Shown here piece after piece: positions 1 through 13,400 of a stretch of DNA of 64,000 nt (positions within the stretch are counted from its first letter, which is position 1; each line of letters opens with the position of its first letter). The translations under genes were made by a program, and so were the position numbers. Origin of the DNA: Haliclystus octoradiatus (lineage: Eukaryota > Cnidaria > Staurozoa > Stauromedusae > Haliclystidae); assembly GCA_916610825.1 (NCBI GenBank), contig OU744446.1, positions 25,992,445 through 26,056,444 of the forward strand. The letters are read 5' to 3'. Below the pieces are notes generated by a model. The model saw only the letters and a list, made by a program, of their open reading frames with translations. It was not told the origin of the DNA and made no database searches.

Positions 1-3000
1 TGCAGTTGTTATACTTTACAACCGTGACAAATGCATTCAACGACATTATACTGGTCACAACGACGATATCAAATGGTGAGTACAGTTCTAAGCCTTTAAT
101 CTAGAAATAATCAATGCAAAAAGGTTTTATTTGATATTTGTGATTGATATTACATTGACATGCAGTATTGCGCTACATCCAGACGGAGTTACTCTTGCAA
201 GCGGGCAGGTAGCAGGTCACGACAAAGCCGAGGGAAAGGTATGTAGTATACCGATTGTTCGCATTTTAAGCATGACAAATGTCAAGTTAATTCATAATTC
301 ATACCGTTTGCCTCATCGGTTTAGCCTCACGTTAGAGTATGGCAATCAGACACATTGGAAACGCTCCATGTTATTGGACTGGGTGGGTTTGAAAGAGCCG
401 TCTGTTGCCTTTGCTTTTCTACCAAACAAGTAAGGCTGATAGAGTATCGGTCAATTCGTTGCTAATATTAAGTCAGTGTTAGACAATGAGGACCCACTTT
501 TTATCTTGAAAATAGAATGATGGCAAATACTTGGGTGTCGTGGACGAGTCTAATGAACATGTGACGTCACTTTGGGACTGGAAACAAGAAACAAAGCTAT
601 CAGAATGCAAGGTATAAAAATCGATAGAAATTGTACCTAATTACATTGGGCAACGAATTAAGAGCAGTTTTTCCATGGCAGGGCTACAACGAATCTGTAT
701 TTGGTTTGGAATTCAATCCAGTTGATGCAACTAATTTTATAACATATGGAAGGTCGCATGTCGCATTTTGGACAATTAATGAAGATGATAAAATTGTCAA
801 AAGAATGGGCATTTTTGAGGTTAGTCAAATCAATAATTCACTGTGTATAGATGAGTTTTGCTATATAGCGAAACATTTTGGACATTTCCATTTACTTCGC
901 ATGCAAAGACAGAGAATCATTGAAATGTGGTACGAATAAAGTTTTGTAAACTATTGCAAAGATGTGATGATATTCGAAACCAGAGCCATCTATTTATAAG
1001 AGTTGGGACACGTCTAACTTCTGGGCCTCAAAAATCACTATTTTCGTTCCATTGAAAACGAGGTTTTGCTTTTGCTGTTCAACGTTCGTGAGCATCTAGA
1101 CTGGGTTTGACGGAACGAAATGGCACCCATAAAATGACGTGACTGGCATATTCTGTCAAATGGGAGCCGAGAGCGGCACGCTAAAGAGTGTCCGAACTCT
1201 TGTATAAATAGATGGCTCCGGTCCAAACAGGCTGCATGACGTTACGTTAGACTCATATGTATTAGTTCGAATCGTTAGAATCTTAATTCTGAATGGTATT
1301 TGCTTGTTACCATACAGAAACACGGTAAACCAAAGTATGTCTTATGCGCAACTCATGCCTCAAATGGTGATGCGATAACTGGTGATTCCAATGGAAATAT
1401 TCTAGTGTGGGGTGTGGGTAAGTTGTATTAGCAGTTTGATGAGTGTGAATAGGAGAGGATTTCTATAACATAAAAACCGAGCCCGATACATATAGTACTT
1501 CAACTGTCGTTGATTCAATTGCTTTAGGGAGCAACAAAGTTAAACAAGCCATCAAAGAAGCTCACCAGGTATATATATATATATGTATTATGTATATATA
1601 CAGCACAATGCCCATTATATTATGGCATATTTATAAAACAAAATTGAGAATATAGATTTTATTAATTTTCTCGTTTTGATTTGAAAGGGAGGTGTATTTG
1701 GTTTATGTGTTTTTAAAAACGGAAACATAGTTTCTGGGGGAGGCAAAGATAGAAAGATTGTGGAATGGACAAAAGATCTGAAACAAACTAGCAACGAGAC
1801 AGAGGTATGCCAATATATTAAAGATCATGGCAATGAAGCGTTTAATCTAGATGTAACTGGAATGACACTAGATCGCAGCATGGTCGCAGTCGAAGTGTAG
1901 GCAGTGAAATTGTACAGCCTCCTAGTGTTACCCACATGTGTTATGAAAAAAGAAGGTAATTCGATTCTATCTGCCATATAGAAATATGGCTGGTACGAAA
2001 AGCCGTAATTGCCGTAATAGCACATTTGCTTATGCGATGTAATTCGATTGATTTTAGTTTTCATAAAATAAGCAACCGGTGAACACAATATAATAATACC
2101 GCGATTATAAGACTCTATATCTACAGTGCTTATTCTTATGTATTATACAGACATCTCGTATACGTCATTCATGGTGAGCGAACCACGTGATGTATAGCTT
2201 CTTAATAATGGTAATGATGATTTCTTCAATAAGGTCCCCAGTAGCAGCGGTGGTATTCGTTGTATAGTCGAAAGTGGTGTAGATGAGACATGCGCCGTAG
2301 AGATGATTGTTGGTACCACAAAGAACTGTCTCTTAGATGGCACATTTGACAACGGTCTCGGTTCAATTGTACAAGTAAGAATATCAACATCCTCAGTGTA
2401 TACACGAATCAATGCACAGCAAGTCCTAGTAATGGAACTGGTATATTTATTGTGTGTGTATTTTATGATAATAGGGCCATGTTGATGAGATGTGGGGTCT
2501 CGCTGCCCATCCTAACCAAGATCTATTTGCAACATGTGCGTATGATAATATCGTGATTCTGTGGGATGCCAACATGCACACAGCCGTGTGGAAGAAGAAC
2601 ATTGAGGTTAGTCATATCGCATCCCTTGGCATAATGATTCTGTTGACATTACGTGATCTAGCTTTATAAAATATATAGGCCTACTGTTATACTGAGATCC
2701 ATCCGAAATCACTGTGTCATTTGGTACACATTGTTAAGTTTTCCGTTGCTTTGCTCGCATCTATAGGAAAGTGCACAGGTGGTAGCATTCCATCCAGTCG
2801 CCAATGTTCTCGTTGTTGGCATGCGCAACGGAAAGTAAGATAACCAATATGTATCACTACCTGCGTTGTAAAATTGATGCCCATACTCTTGCAATGAGTA
2901 TAATCTGCCTGTGTTGTTGTCGATTCCAGATGGTTTGTTTATGATTTTGAGACACAAGAACTTTTAACAACCAACACAGATAGCAAAGAACAAATTGATG

Positions 3001-4310
3001 TGTTGAAGTTTTCGCCAGGTAAAAGTGTATAGCAATAATATTAAGTCAATGATGAAGGGCTGTGAGATATAATCTTGATAGGATATTGTATATTTACTAA
3101 ACGGGAATTGCTATAAGAGACAAAACGGCGAAGAGTCACAACACGAATCTCGAGACGAATACTACCAATGAAAAAATAATTTGATGACGTTTATTTTTGT
3201 TTAAATTCATGCAGATGGGAAATATTTGGCTGTTGGCTCACATGAAAATGTTATCACTATTTACCAAAGCGATGAAATAGGCCATGAATACGAAAAATTA
3301 GGAAAACTATCGGTAAGTTGTGCATATATGTTTTACTACAAAGAATTACAATTCTGGAGTATCTCACGAAGTATATATCCATATTCATTACTGTTTTGAT
3401 TGACAGGGTCATTCTAGTTTCGTTACGCATCTTGATTGGTCAAATGACGGGCAATACATCCAAACAAATTCTGGCGATTATGAATTGCTTTATTGTAAGT
3501 TATTCCGCAATACTTAAATCATTAGACAGTATTCGAATGAATAGAGCATTGGAATAGACAGTATTCCATACATCATCATTATTTTACAGGGCATGCAGCC
3601 TCTTGTCGCCAAATAGTATCAGCCTCGGCTATGAGGGATGTCACATGGCAATCTTGGACATGCGTGTTTGGATTTCCGGTCATAGGTAAGTCAAATTGAG
3701 GTTATATTAGGACTGATGTGCATATAGAGTCAAATTTTAGCGAATGTGACTCAAAACCGTTTAATTACCTGTTAATTTAAAATCCAAACAAATTACAGTT
3801 AATGAATTACACAATCATTGTCCATTCTTACAGAACACTCTTGCTCATTTCCGCAATCTGCATATTGCAATGCTATGGTAGATCAGTATATCCGTTGTAT
3901 TGTATACATATGAACCAGTGTGAACCATACGAACCTTTCCTAGGTATATGGCCAGATGGTGCTGACGGGACAGATATCAACACGTGCTGTCGCTCGAACG
4001 CAGGAGATTTTCTTGCCACAGGAGACGACTTTGGTAAAGTCAATCTATTTACATTTCCATCAACTGCGTTCAAGGTAATTCAATTTTAATGAATATATCA
4101 ACACTCTCCTCCTGATCTATGCATTCAATGAGTGATGATTGATTTCTCATTCCCTACACGCAGGCACAATGCCACGCATATCAAGGCCACAGCTCACATG
4201 TGACATGTGTTCGTTTCACACACGAAGGTCAACGTCTTCTGTCAGCCGGTGGAAAGGACAGTTCAGTCATGCAATGGAGAATAGTTACATCTGAAGATAA
4301 AACAGCATGA
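1..4310 (+). CDS. EML: EML1-4 type echinoderm microtubule-associated-protein-like, 3' part (17 exons)
   Basis: WD-repeat protein that binds microtubules. Exons: 1-75, 166-238, 325-429, 516-611, 682-819, 1318-1417, 1528-1568, 1688-1804, 2234-2374, 2475-2606, 2767-2834, 2930-3018, 3215-3312, 3407-3494, 3590-3685, 3944-4074, 4164-4310 (TGA stop). All junctions are GT/AG and in frame, giving about 577 residues. The reading matches the second half of the EML TAPE domain: family hallmarks include RHYTGHNDDIKC, GQVAG, GDSNGNILVWG, SGGGKDRKIVEW, GHSSFVTHLDWS, the IWPDGADGTDIN strand near the end and a final GGKDSSVMQWRI. The trimerisation coiled coil, HELP motif and first propeller blades must lie upstream of the window. 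Bases 1-5 read tgcag, so the first exon may begin at base 6 in the same frame. The introns hold little apart from one MITE near 1.1 kb. I cannot say which vertebrate EML paralogue is closest. Confidence 0.94.
979..1221. mobile_element. MITE-like terminal-inverted-repeat element in EML intron 5
   Basis: Two imperfect inverted repeats of about 33 bp face each other. The left one contains AGAGCCATCTATTTATA at 982-998 and the right one is its complement ending near 1221. The interior is about 175 bp and has no credible coding sequence; the open frames across it are by-products. No clean target-site duplication is visible. This looks like a short non-autonomous DNA transposon inside an intron of the EML gene. 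Confidence 0.7.
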
Positions 4311-4413
4311 ATGAACGAATGACCATAAACAAAAGAAAAGTAGATTCAATCAATAGGCTGTAGTTATAGTTGCTAATTTGTAATTTTCAGGTTATAAAAA
4401 TAATCTATTTAGG

Positions 4414-7400
4414 CTATAAAAATAACCGATAATATTCACAAGTGTATGAATACACCATAACAATGTTTTTCTCTGTTTGCATCGAACGTAGTAATAAACA
4501 GATGCGTTGAATATATTTGCCCTTGCTGATTGATGTAGAAATGATGTCATCTATGCTCTGATTGAATGTCTCGTTATCAGCGGTCATCAAATCGAGACTA
4601 GATGCGAGGAGATCCATGTCAGAGCGAGGCAGATCAACCTAAAATAAAAGAGAGGATGACATGTCATATAAACAGATAGTGACGCCAGGCTGAATGAAAA
4701 ATAGAGACACACGTACACATTTGACTTGTTCACTTACCCCAAGCACTTCACAGGGAGTTCTTTGTGCGATTTGTGTGATCATTGGCGATAAGGATGACTG
4801 TAGTTTGCCTTCTAGTCTCCTTCTGATGTTCGTTTGCAGTTTATCAGGAGGTAAGAATGCGATTTGTAGAGTAAAGGACTGGTCACTAGACTGTTGTATC
4901 GTCGTTGAAGATGAGGAAGTACCCTTTCAAATACAAAATGAAATTTAAAAGTAAGAAATGGAATATCAAAACGAGAATGATGAAACATGATTATGGGTGA
5001 CTAAAGCGCTTGTTAAGCGAATCAATGCTGAAACATTGGTGGCTGTTTGTAGCAAACATCAACGGAGCCTATAATTAAATAATTTATTCTCAAATAACTG
5101 ATTTATTCTCCAGTTGAAGACTAGGAAAGTTTATTGATCTTGTCTCAGTTTGAAAGTTGTTTTCACTGGATTCTCACAGTGTGATAAATCCCGGCTAGAT
5201 GGTCTCAATAACGGTCCTTGGATTAGGCAAACACACCTTTTCAGGGTCTTGTCTCCCCAATATTCTTTGCTGTAGATAATCACATACGTCTTTACGTGGT
5301 ATCCTCGCCTCAGAATACTTCTCTTTTTCCTGCGTTCGTATCTTTATCACGTCTGCATCGCTTTCTTTCAACAATACCATATGCTGAATACAGTTTTCAC
5401 GGCAATAGTCTTGCAGTTCTTCTAATGATAAATCTTTGTACTTTTCATAGGATGATAGAGCAGATCGAATTCCAGCGTTCCATAAATCACGTAACATCAA
5501 AAGCATCTCCTCTAATAGAGGACTGTCTCCTAGTGAGCACACTATGACGTCAACATCAGTCAACGCGCGTGGTAGTTCTTCTTGCCTTGTTTCACTGGCA
5601 ACCCTCATTACGTGAGATACTAGTTTATCAACCGCTAACGTCATTCCAACAGAGCAAGGTAACGCTGTTTCTCTATCGCTGAAACGTGCACATTCTTTGA
5701 TGAGAAGATCAAATCTGCCACCCATTGCAAGAATATCCACACCGCCTCTATTCCGTTTTCGGTTGTTATTGGCAACTACTTGGAATACGATGCCGGATGA
5801 TTGACCAGATGGATAAGCGAGGCTAGGCGATACAACTGTCATAATGCTTTGGTCAAACATCCTCAAAGTCTTTATCAATGTTTCAATTTCAAGTAAGGCT
5901 TGTCTTGCTATGGATGAAACACTCTCTTTGGTTTTACGAAGCGATTGAAGAACTTCTCTTGCACGAGGTAAACTGTCTTCGAAATCAAAATAAGAACACA
6001 GTCGAGCCCGTGTACTTTCTTGAATATTTAGCTTGGAAAGGAGACGTTTTAATGAGTTTTGTCTTTCCGATACAGTCTTTCGCGTTTGAAGAATCTCAAC
6101 AACAGTGACGTGATGCTCTTCGGGTACACCGCTATGCAAGAGTATAGCTTTTATTAATTTGCTGTGGTTCAATCTGACATAGAACTTGCGTTGGTCTTCA
6201 AGAGATGGAAACTCACGAATAATCTCCCAAATAGTATAGATTACTTCAGCTTCCATAATCATATTGGATGACGGAGTACCAACAATATCAAATGTACATT
6301 CCGCAATCTCTTTCGGATGTTCACGATAGCCGTCACTTCGGTACACACGGCCCAAACAGTATCGCCGCATTCTTGAAATATCATTGAGTGCGATGAATCG
6401 AGCAAAGTTATGTCTTGAATCATATGGTAGGCATAGCAACATACCACCTGCGTCCATCAATGTAACCATGTTGTTAGGACTTGGTGTTCCAACAGATTTA
6501 GGTGATAGGAACGGAGTGTTAACTGCAGTGGCACCATGTCGAATAAACACAGACTCCAGCGTACGTTCGACATGACGAAGAGCTCTAGCTGAATGACAGA
6601 TAGCCAGCTCATTGTTACCATGGCGATGTAAATCATACATGACTTCTGTCACAGGGCTCTCTGTCTGATTGAACAAGGCTGCCATCATACGAAGGTATTT
6701 GGATGAATTTGATTGCGAAAGAGTATGACGTAGTAACTCATCGAACTGCCTGTCTTCGATTTTAGGAGGAATGTACCCACTCTCAAGAAGTTCACGCGAA
6801 GAAGGACGAACCTCTGGGTCATGTGATAATAACCAGCGAACCAAGTGCCTTTCACGAGACCGGGATTCAGACTCGAATTCTGGAGGGAGTTCAACAGTTT
6901 GCTATAAAAGAGAAACGACAGCATGGGTATATAAAAACCACAGCAAAAATAACAATTAAGACTCATAAAATGAATAGAAAGTTTTCTTCAGATTGTATGA
7001 CCTCTCAGTAATAAACTTATTCGACGATTTGTCCAATCGGGTCACATCACATCACATCGCATTAAATTCATTCATTCCACTCATGCAGGTACTGTAGTCA
7101 TGCACATGAGTAGGGAAAATACATTTAAAATAAGGAGCAAATGTATATTGCTTGTTCTCACCTTTCTAAGATTGGCAATGACTTGAACACGTTCCATACG
7201 AGTCTCCCACGGCCTGTGACACATTTCAAATAAAATAATACCAAGGCTGTATAAATCAACTTTCGGCGAGAATTTTACTCTTGATGCCGCGTAACCTAGT
7301 TCAGGCGCAACATAGAGTGCAGTGCCAACTTTTCCAGTCATGTTACTGTCAATTGGAGTATCCGGTGAAGTAGATGATTTCAACAGTGACGAAGAATCAA

Positions 7401-10400
7401 AACCTTCGAATGAATGTTTATTTGATGAGGCATGAGACGTTGCTAAGCCAAAATCACCAATTTTCACTTGGTCTCTTGAATCCAAAAATATGTTGTCTGG
7501 CTTCAAGTCTCGATGGATCATACCCTACCGAAAACAAAAAATACACATTAGGATTAGAGCATAATTGCAGCGCCACTCTTCTATAAGTTATATCTATACA
7601 GAGAAGACTTGCGTATTGATAGATATTAGTATATAATGTGCGACACAATGGAACAATATTCATCTACTCCCTTGTAGACTACTACTCCCCTGGAGACAAT
7701 GATATCGACATTCAGAAACTCCAGATTATGCATGAATACCGTGTTTTTGCTTGTTTTTGAATTAAAATCATCGCCAGCATCCACCCCTCTGTAGAGTGAA
7801 TCTGGACGGCTCTAAGCTATGTAAATTATTTGAGGACAATCCTTTCCACCCCCACAATGACTGCACTCATCGTTGATTAGGTAGATACAAAGATAAGTTG
7901 ACAAAGGGGATTTTAACTACACATTTTCATATCCACGCCCTGTGATCTGCCTGTGACAATTGAGTATATCGATATACAGTAGCATGGCTGTGTTTGGTTT
8001 ATGTTTACCTGCGAGTGGACATGAGTGAGACCTTCGACAATTTCACGTATCAGTCGCCATTTTCTCTCTGGTTCCCAGGCAAGTCCATCGTCAATTGCAT
8101 TACGCAGTGTGCTCCTCTCACAATATTCCATTTGAATGAAAAGATATTGCGGCGAGGAAGACATTCTGCTGGAATCACTTGTTGTCTCAGTCGTTCGTGC
8201 TGTTGCTTTTGTTGTTGCTTGCGGTTTGTTAGGCATGACAGCATCGTCTTCAGACTCATCCTGTAAACATTAAGAGCGTGTCACTTATGAAATTCAGAAT
8301 ATTACTTATTATAGGAGTGCAGAGGTGGGTGGAGTAGTCACAGGAGAATTCGATGTACTTGATGGAATACGATGTTGACTATGAATGACCTAGATTGGAA
8401 GCTGCACAACAAAAAATGAAATTGTTATCAAGAAAAAAATACTTAATTTAAGCACTCTTTAAGCAAATACATTCTTAATTTAAGGATGCTAGTACAAACG
8501 TACTTATCCACATTATCTGTGATTCTTATTATAAGTACATTTGTCTCAGTTGGAACACAAAATGTTCGAGTTAAGTATGCTTGTTCTGTCTAAGCCAACT
8601 CTACTTATATTGAGAATTAATTATAATTTGCTATAATTATTATAATAATAATAATAGGGCTAATTGGTATCGGTTTATATGTTATTTATAAACTATTGAC
8701 ACCACTGTCTGATGGTCACATCAAACATATTTGTCCATATCAGCTTTCTCCGAACGTGAAGTACACATTCATAATAATGTCGATTGATCAAAGTGCAGCA
8801 TGTTATAGGTTTTGCCTTGAAAATATTTGGAAGCATTTTTCACTGAGTTGGTTGGCCCATGACTTTTTTAATTTTGCCTTATTTGGAAACAATTTTCAAT
8901 GAGTTTGTTGGCCCATGACTTTTTAAGTTTTGCGTTAAAAATAGTTTGAAGCACTTTTCACTGAGTTGGTTGGCTCTTGACTTTTTATACTTGCCTTATT
9001 TGGAAACAATTTTCATTGAGTTTGTTGGCCCATGACTTTTAAGTTTTGCGTTAAAAATAGTTTGAAGCATTTTTCACTGAGTTGGTTGGCTCTTGACTTA
9101 TTAAGTTTTGCCTTATTTGGAAACAATTTCACTGAGTTGGTTGGCCCACGACTTTTCAAATTCCTCCTTAATTGGCAACAATTTTCACTGAGTCATGGTT
9201 GCCTCACGATTTTTCAAGTTCTGCCTCAAATGGAAACAATTTTCACGGAGTTGACTGGCCGATGATTTTTCCTGTTTTGCCTTAAAAATAGTTTGAAGCA
9301 TTTTTCACTGAGTTGGTTGGCCCATGACTTTCACGTTTTGGCTTACTTGGAAACAATTTTTACTGAGTTGGTTGTCTTATGACTTTTTAAGTTTTGCCTT
9401 AAATGGCAACAATTCTCAATGAGTTGGTTGACTCACGATTTTTCAAGTTCTGCCTCAAATGGAAACAATTTTCACGGAGTTGACTGGCCGATGATTTTTC
9501 CTGTTTTGAATTAAAAATAGTTTGAATCATTTTTCACTGAGTTGGTTGGCCCATGACTTTCACGTTTTGCCTTACTTGGAAACAATTTTCACTGAGTTGG
9601 TTGTCTCATGACTTTTTAAGTTTTGCCTTAAAAAATTGGAAGCATTTTTCACTGAATTGTTTGGCCCACGAGTTCCTAAGATTTGCCTTAAAATAAGTTA
9701 GAAGCGTTACTCAATGAGTTTTTTGGCCCACGATTTTTCAAGTTTTATCTTGAAAAAATTTGAACGCATTTTTCACTGAGTCGGTTGGCCCATGCTTTTC
9801 AAGTTTTGCGTTAAAAAAGATTAGAAGCCAAGTTGGTTTCCCAGGATATTTTAGTTGGTTCGCCCACCATTCATTAATTTCTGATCTTAGAATTAACACT
9901 GGATTTATTAACAAGCAACTGTACTGCATGAGATTCTCACTATGTTGCCTATCATAAGAGCATGTACGCCTTAACAAGAATTGTGCTGCGCGAAATATCT
10001 AAGATTTAGCGCATGAGTCAGCTATTTTACACTTGACTAATGAAATCTTATAAAAAAGTAATACAAGTCAGTATAATACATATAACACAAAGTTGAAATC
10101 TAATGTGTGTTGGGAATCTAAGCCAATCTACTTGAAATTTGACGAATGGACATTGATATAAAGTGTTAACAACTCGAAAGGTGGCGTTTGCAAATTGAAA
10201 TTGCCTCTTAAATATTTTATTTGAAGCAAAATAGAGACCATCCATTGTCCAATGGACCGAATTCCAAATACTCATAGATACCTTGAATCACGAGAACGCC
10301 AGAAGACGCACGTTGCGTGTCTATATGTAGTGCTTAGGTTGATACTGTCTAAATTATTTAATAATACTAGACCTGCATACCGGAGAAGAAAGACCTATAA

Positions 10401-13400
10401 ACTCATTGGAAATGCCAATTTATTTCCAGATGAAATAAACTGTTGATCCATTGATATGTAAACCCACCTGTAAATCAGTGGTTCCCTGCCATTATTTCCT
10501 GGGGATGGGGTTAAGCGGAGTTTTAAATGATAGAATATTTAAATTACCTCGGTATCAAGAGCATCACCGAACTGAACTTCTGAATTGTCGACAGCAAACA
10601 TAACGCTACAGTCTGATGAATCCACAAACTCGTTGATCCTTTTGCTTGATAAATTATTACTTCTAGTCGGCGATGGTCGCGGATTCCTGTAATATGATGA
10701 CGACTCATCACTACTTGAGTCACACTCTTCTCGCCGTCTGAAAATACCCTCTTCACGTGAATTAGTTGCCATAGGATTATCATCAGCCCAAGATTCTTCT
10801 TTTGCCAATGATGAGTCATCCCTCATGCTAGGTGGTGCTTTGAATGATTGAGAACTAAAGTTGGTTTTGTCCTTTGCTATATTCTTATCACCATGACAAT
10901 TATCATTTGAATTGGTTGCTGTTGTGGCAGTTGTTGCTGAGTCATCGATTGTATCATCTACTTCCACCCATGAGTTGTAATATCTTCAAAGGAGGGAACA
11001 AGACACTGGTTGGCATTCAGCAAATGCAAAAGAAAAGCGCTAAGCATTTGATTTGTTATCCGCAAAAGAAGCTATCCTCCTTGGTAGGGATACAATATAT
11101 GACGTAGATTATAATAATAATTATGCCAGAATGAAAGTACGTATAATCATAGAAATAAATGTTAACTGACAGTAAAGAACAGAAAAAAACGTTTTAAAAA
11201 AGAAGAAGGACAAAGACAGGTAAAATGGTCAAAGAATGGTTGAATTAACTCTTACAATGACTGAATATATCAAGGCTCAGAAACGCGCATTAGGAACTGA
11301 TATTTTGTTGTTGTGATAAATGAATTCATGTTCCAAGAAGAGTTTCACATAATTTAGTAAAACATTAGTAAAACACTAGTAAAAATAAAGGTGAAACACT
11401 CTGCTGTGTAGTATTGTATCATGAAGCAAGGTTGATCATGTTGTGAAGATTTAAATTGCAGTAATTATGTGCATAAAATATTGATTAAGAACAGAGTCCA
11501 ACAGAAGTGAGTGTCTTGCAATCCTTGATTGAGAAGACTAGAGCGAATCCAGACTGAGTTTCTGAATTATAGGCGAAGCCTCAACACAAAAAACCAGAAG
11601 AAAAATTTGAAAGTTTGGTAGGATTCTGCAAGGCTAGACCTTTTTTAGACACTGATTAATTAAGAACTTACCTGACGACATGTTCATGATTCAATCTGGA
11701 CAGAAGTTTGACTTCTCTTGTGATTTTCTTTGTTAAATTTGGGTTCCTTGGATCAAGAGGAATTCTTTTAATGGCGTAGATGCAACCATCTAATTTGTTT
11801 TGTACCTATACATATACACATAACAAATATCAACATCACGTAAAACAACATTGTCAAAGGGGGATCTAATGATTGCCTAACGGGATAGTGGGATATGTAC
11901 ACTGTGCAGTATCCTCTTTTATTCTAATGATGTTGATTTATATTTCAATTTTTTACATAAAATTTGATAAATAAATAAAATGATTGATAAAATTTCCTGC
12001 TATGCATACAAAGTTAAAATACAATATACAAGTGTTTTATTTTAGTTCGTTTTGAAAAGTTTCCATTACCCTAACTGCATTTTCTCTCTGTATAGCTAGA
12101 TTCGCTCTTGTAGGTGGTTTCGGGATTGGAGGCCAGATGCAGCTTGTTTTAATCTACCAGATATTTTCTTGATGCAAAAGGAAGGAGGATGGCCCATAGC
12201 TCTCTATTGTCTCTATTTCTACGGTATATAAAAGTAGCTATGGGCAGTTTCAATTATTATATTACAGTATATTATATATGGTTCTTTAGCTACCGCTTCA
12301 CTACTCAGATGTTTAATTAATTGAAATCACTGAAATTAACATCAATTATCATAATTTACTAATAAATGTTTATAATCAATGATAAATGGTTATATCGGTA
12401 CCTTGATAACATTCCCGAAGCCACCTTGACCAAGCCAATGCAAAACTTCGAATTCATTATTTAATCTTGATTTGCTAAGGAACACAATGCCAGATTGAAA
12501 TGGTAGCTGTGAATATGGCTGATCAATGGACAGTGGGTGTGATGGCTGTTTGACAGAATCAATTGATTGAACACGACCAACGTCAATCAGATTCTTTTTA
12601 GGGGTTAACTGTTGAGGGATTGATTGAGATACAAACGGATGCTTCATCAGTTGTGCAATGGTCCAGCGGTCTCTCTCGTCAGGTTCTAAACAACTGTAAC
12701 AAATAAAAACCAGCATGAGACATGTAATTATCTTTAAACGTCTAATAAAATATGAATAGGCTTATTATTTCACTAATTTACCAGTTAAGAAAGTCACGGA
12801 GTGGATCTGGTATAGTGTCAGGTAAATAGACTGGAAATGTGCTCTTGAATTGACCAATTGAAAGAGAATAAATAACAAGACCCTAGCAAGGCAAAAAATA
12901 TTAACATTAAAATTGAAAAATATATATATAGAAAATACATTTCCATACATATAAAGTTTTCTTACCAAATTAAAAACATCAGCCTTCTTGCCAGGTTTAA
13001 CATATTTTCTGAACACTTCATAGGAATCTTCAATGACATTTTTACGTGCAACATTTAAGTCTGCAAGTCTAAAATTAACAAAACCTAAACACGCTTGCTC
13101 ATTTGCATTCAAGGCAACACCAGTTTAATAGATAGTCTGTATTTATAGTCTGTATCTGAAGTAAATATGCAAATCAATAATTTGACAGATGATTTGTGTC
13201 ATAAAGGCGACAGGTACTCATGATTTATCTTGTTATAGCTAACACCAGAATCAGTTGATAAAAATTCAAGATTAAAATGAACAGTATTGTTAGAGATCAT
13301 AGTTAAAGTATACCTTCTCCAGATGGAACAACCAACCAACCGCAGAACACCTCCAGATGAATCATAGAAGATATTCCCAGTCTAGTTGGAAAATGACAAC

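Noticed and set aside
8696..9265. Two small frames with repeated FSLSWLA words
   Set aside because: Shadows of the 58-bp minisatellite.
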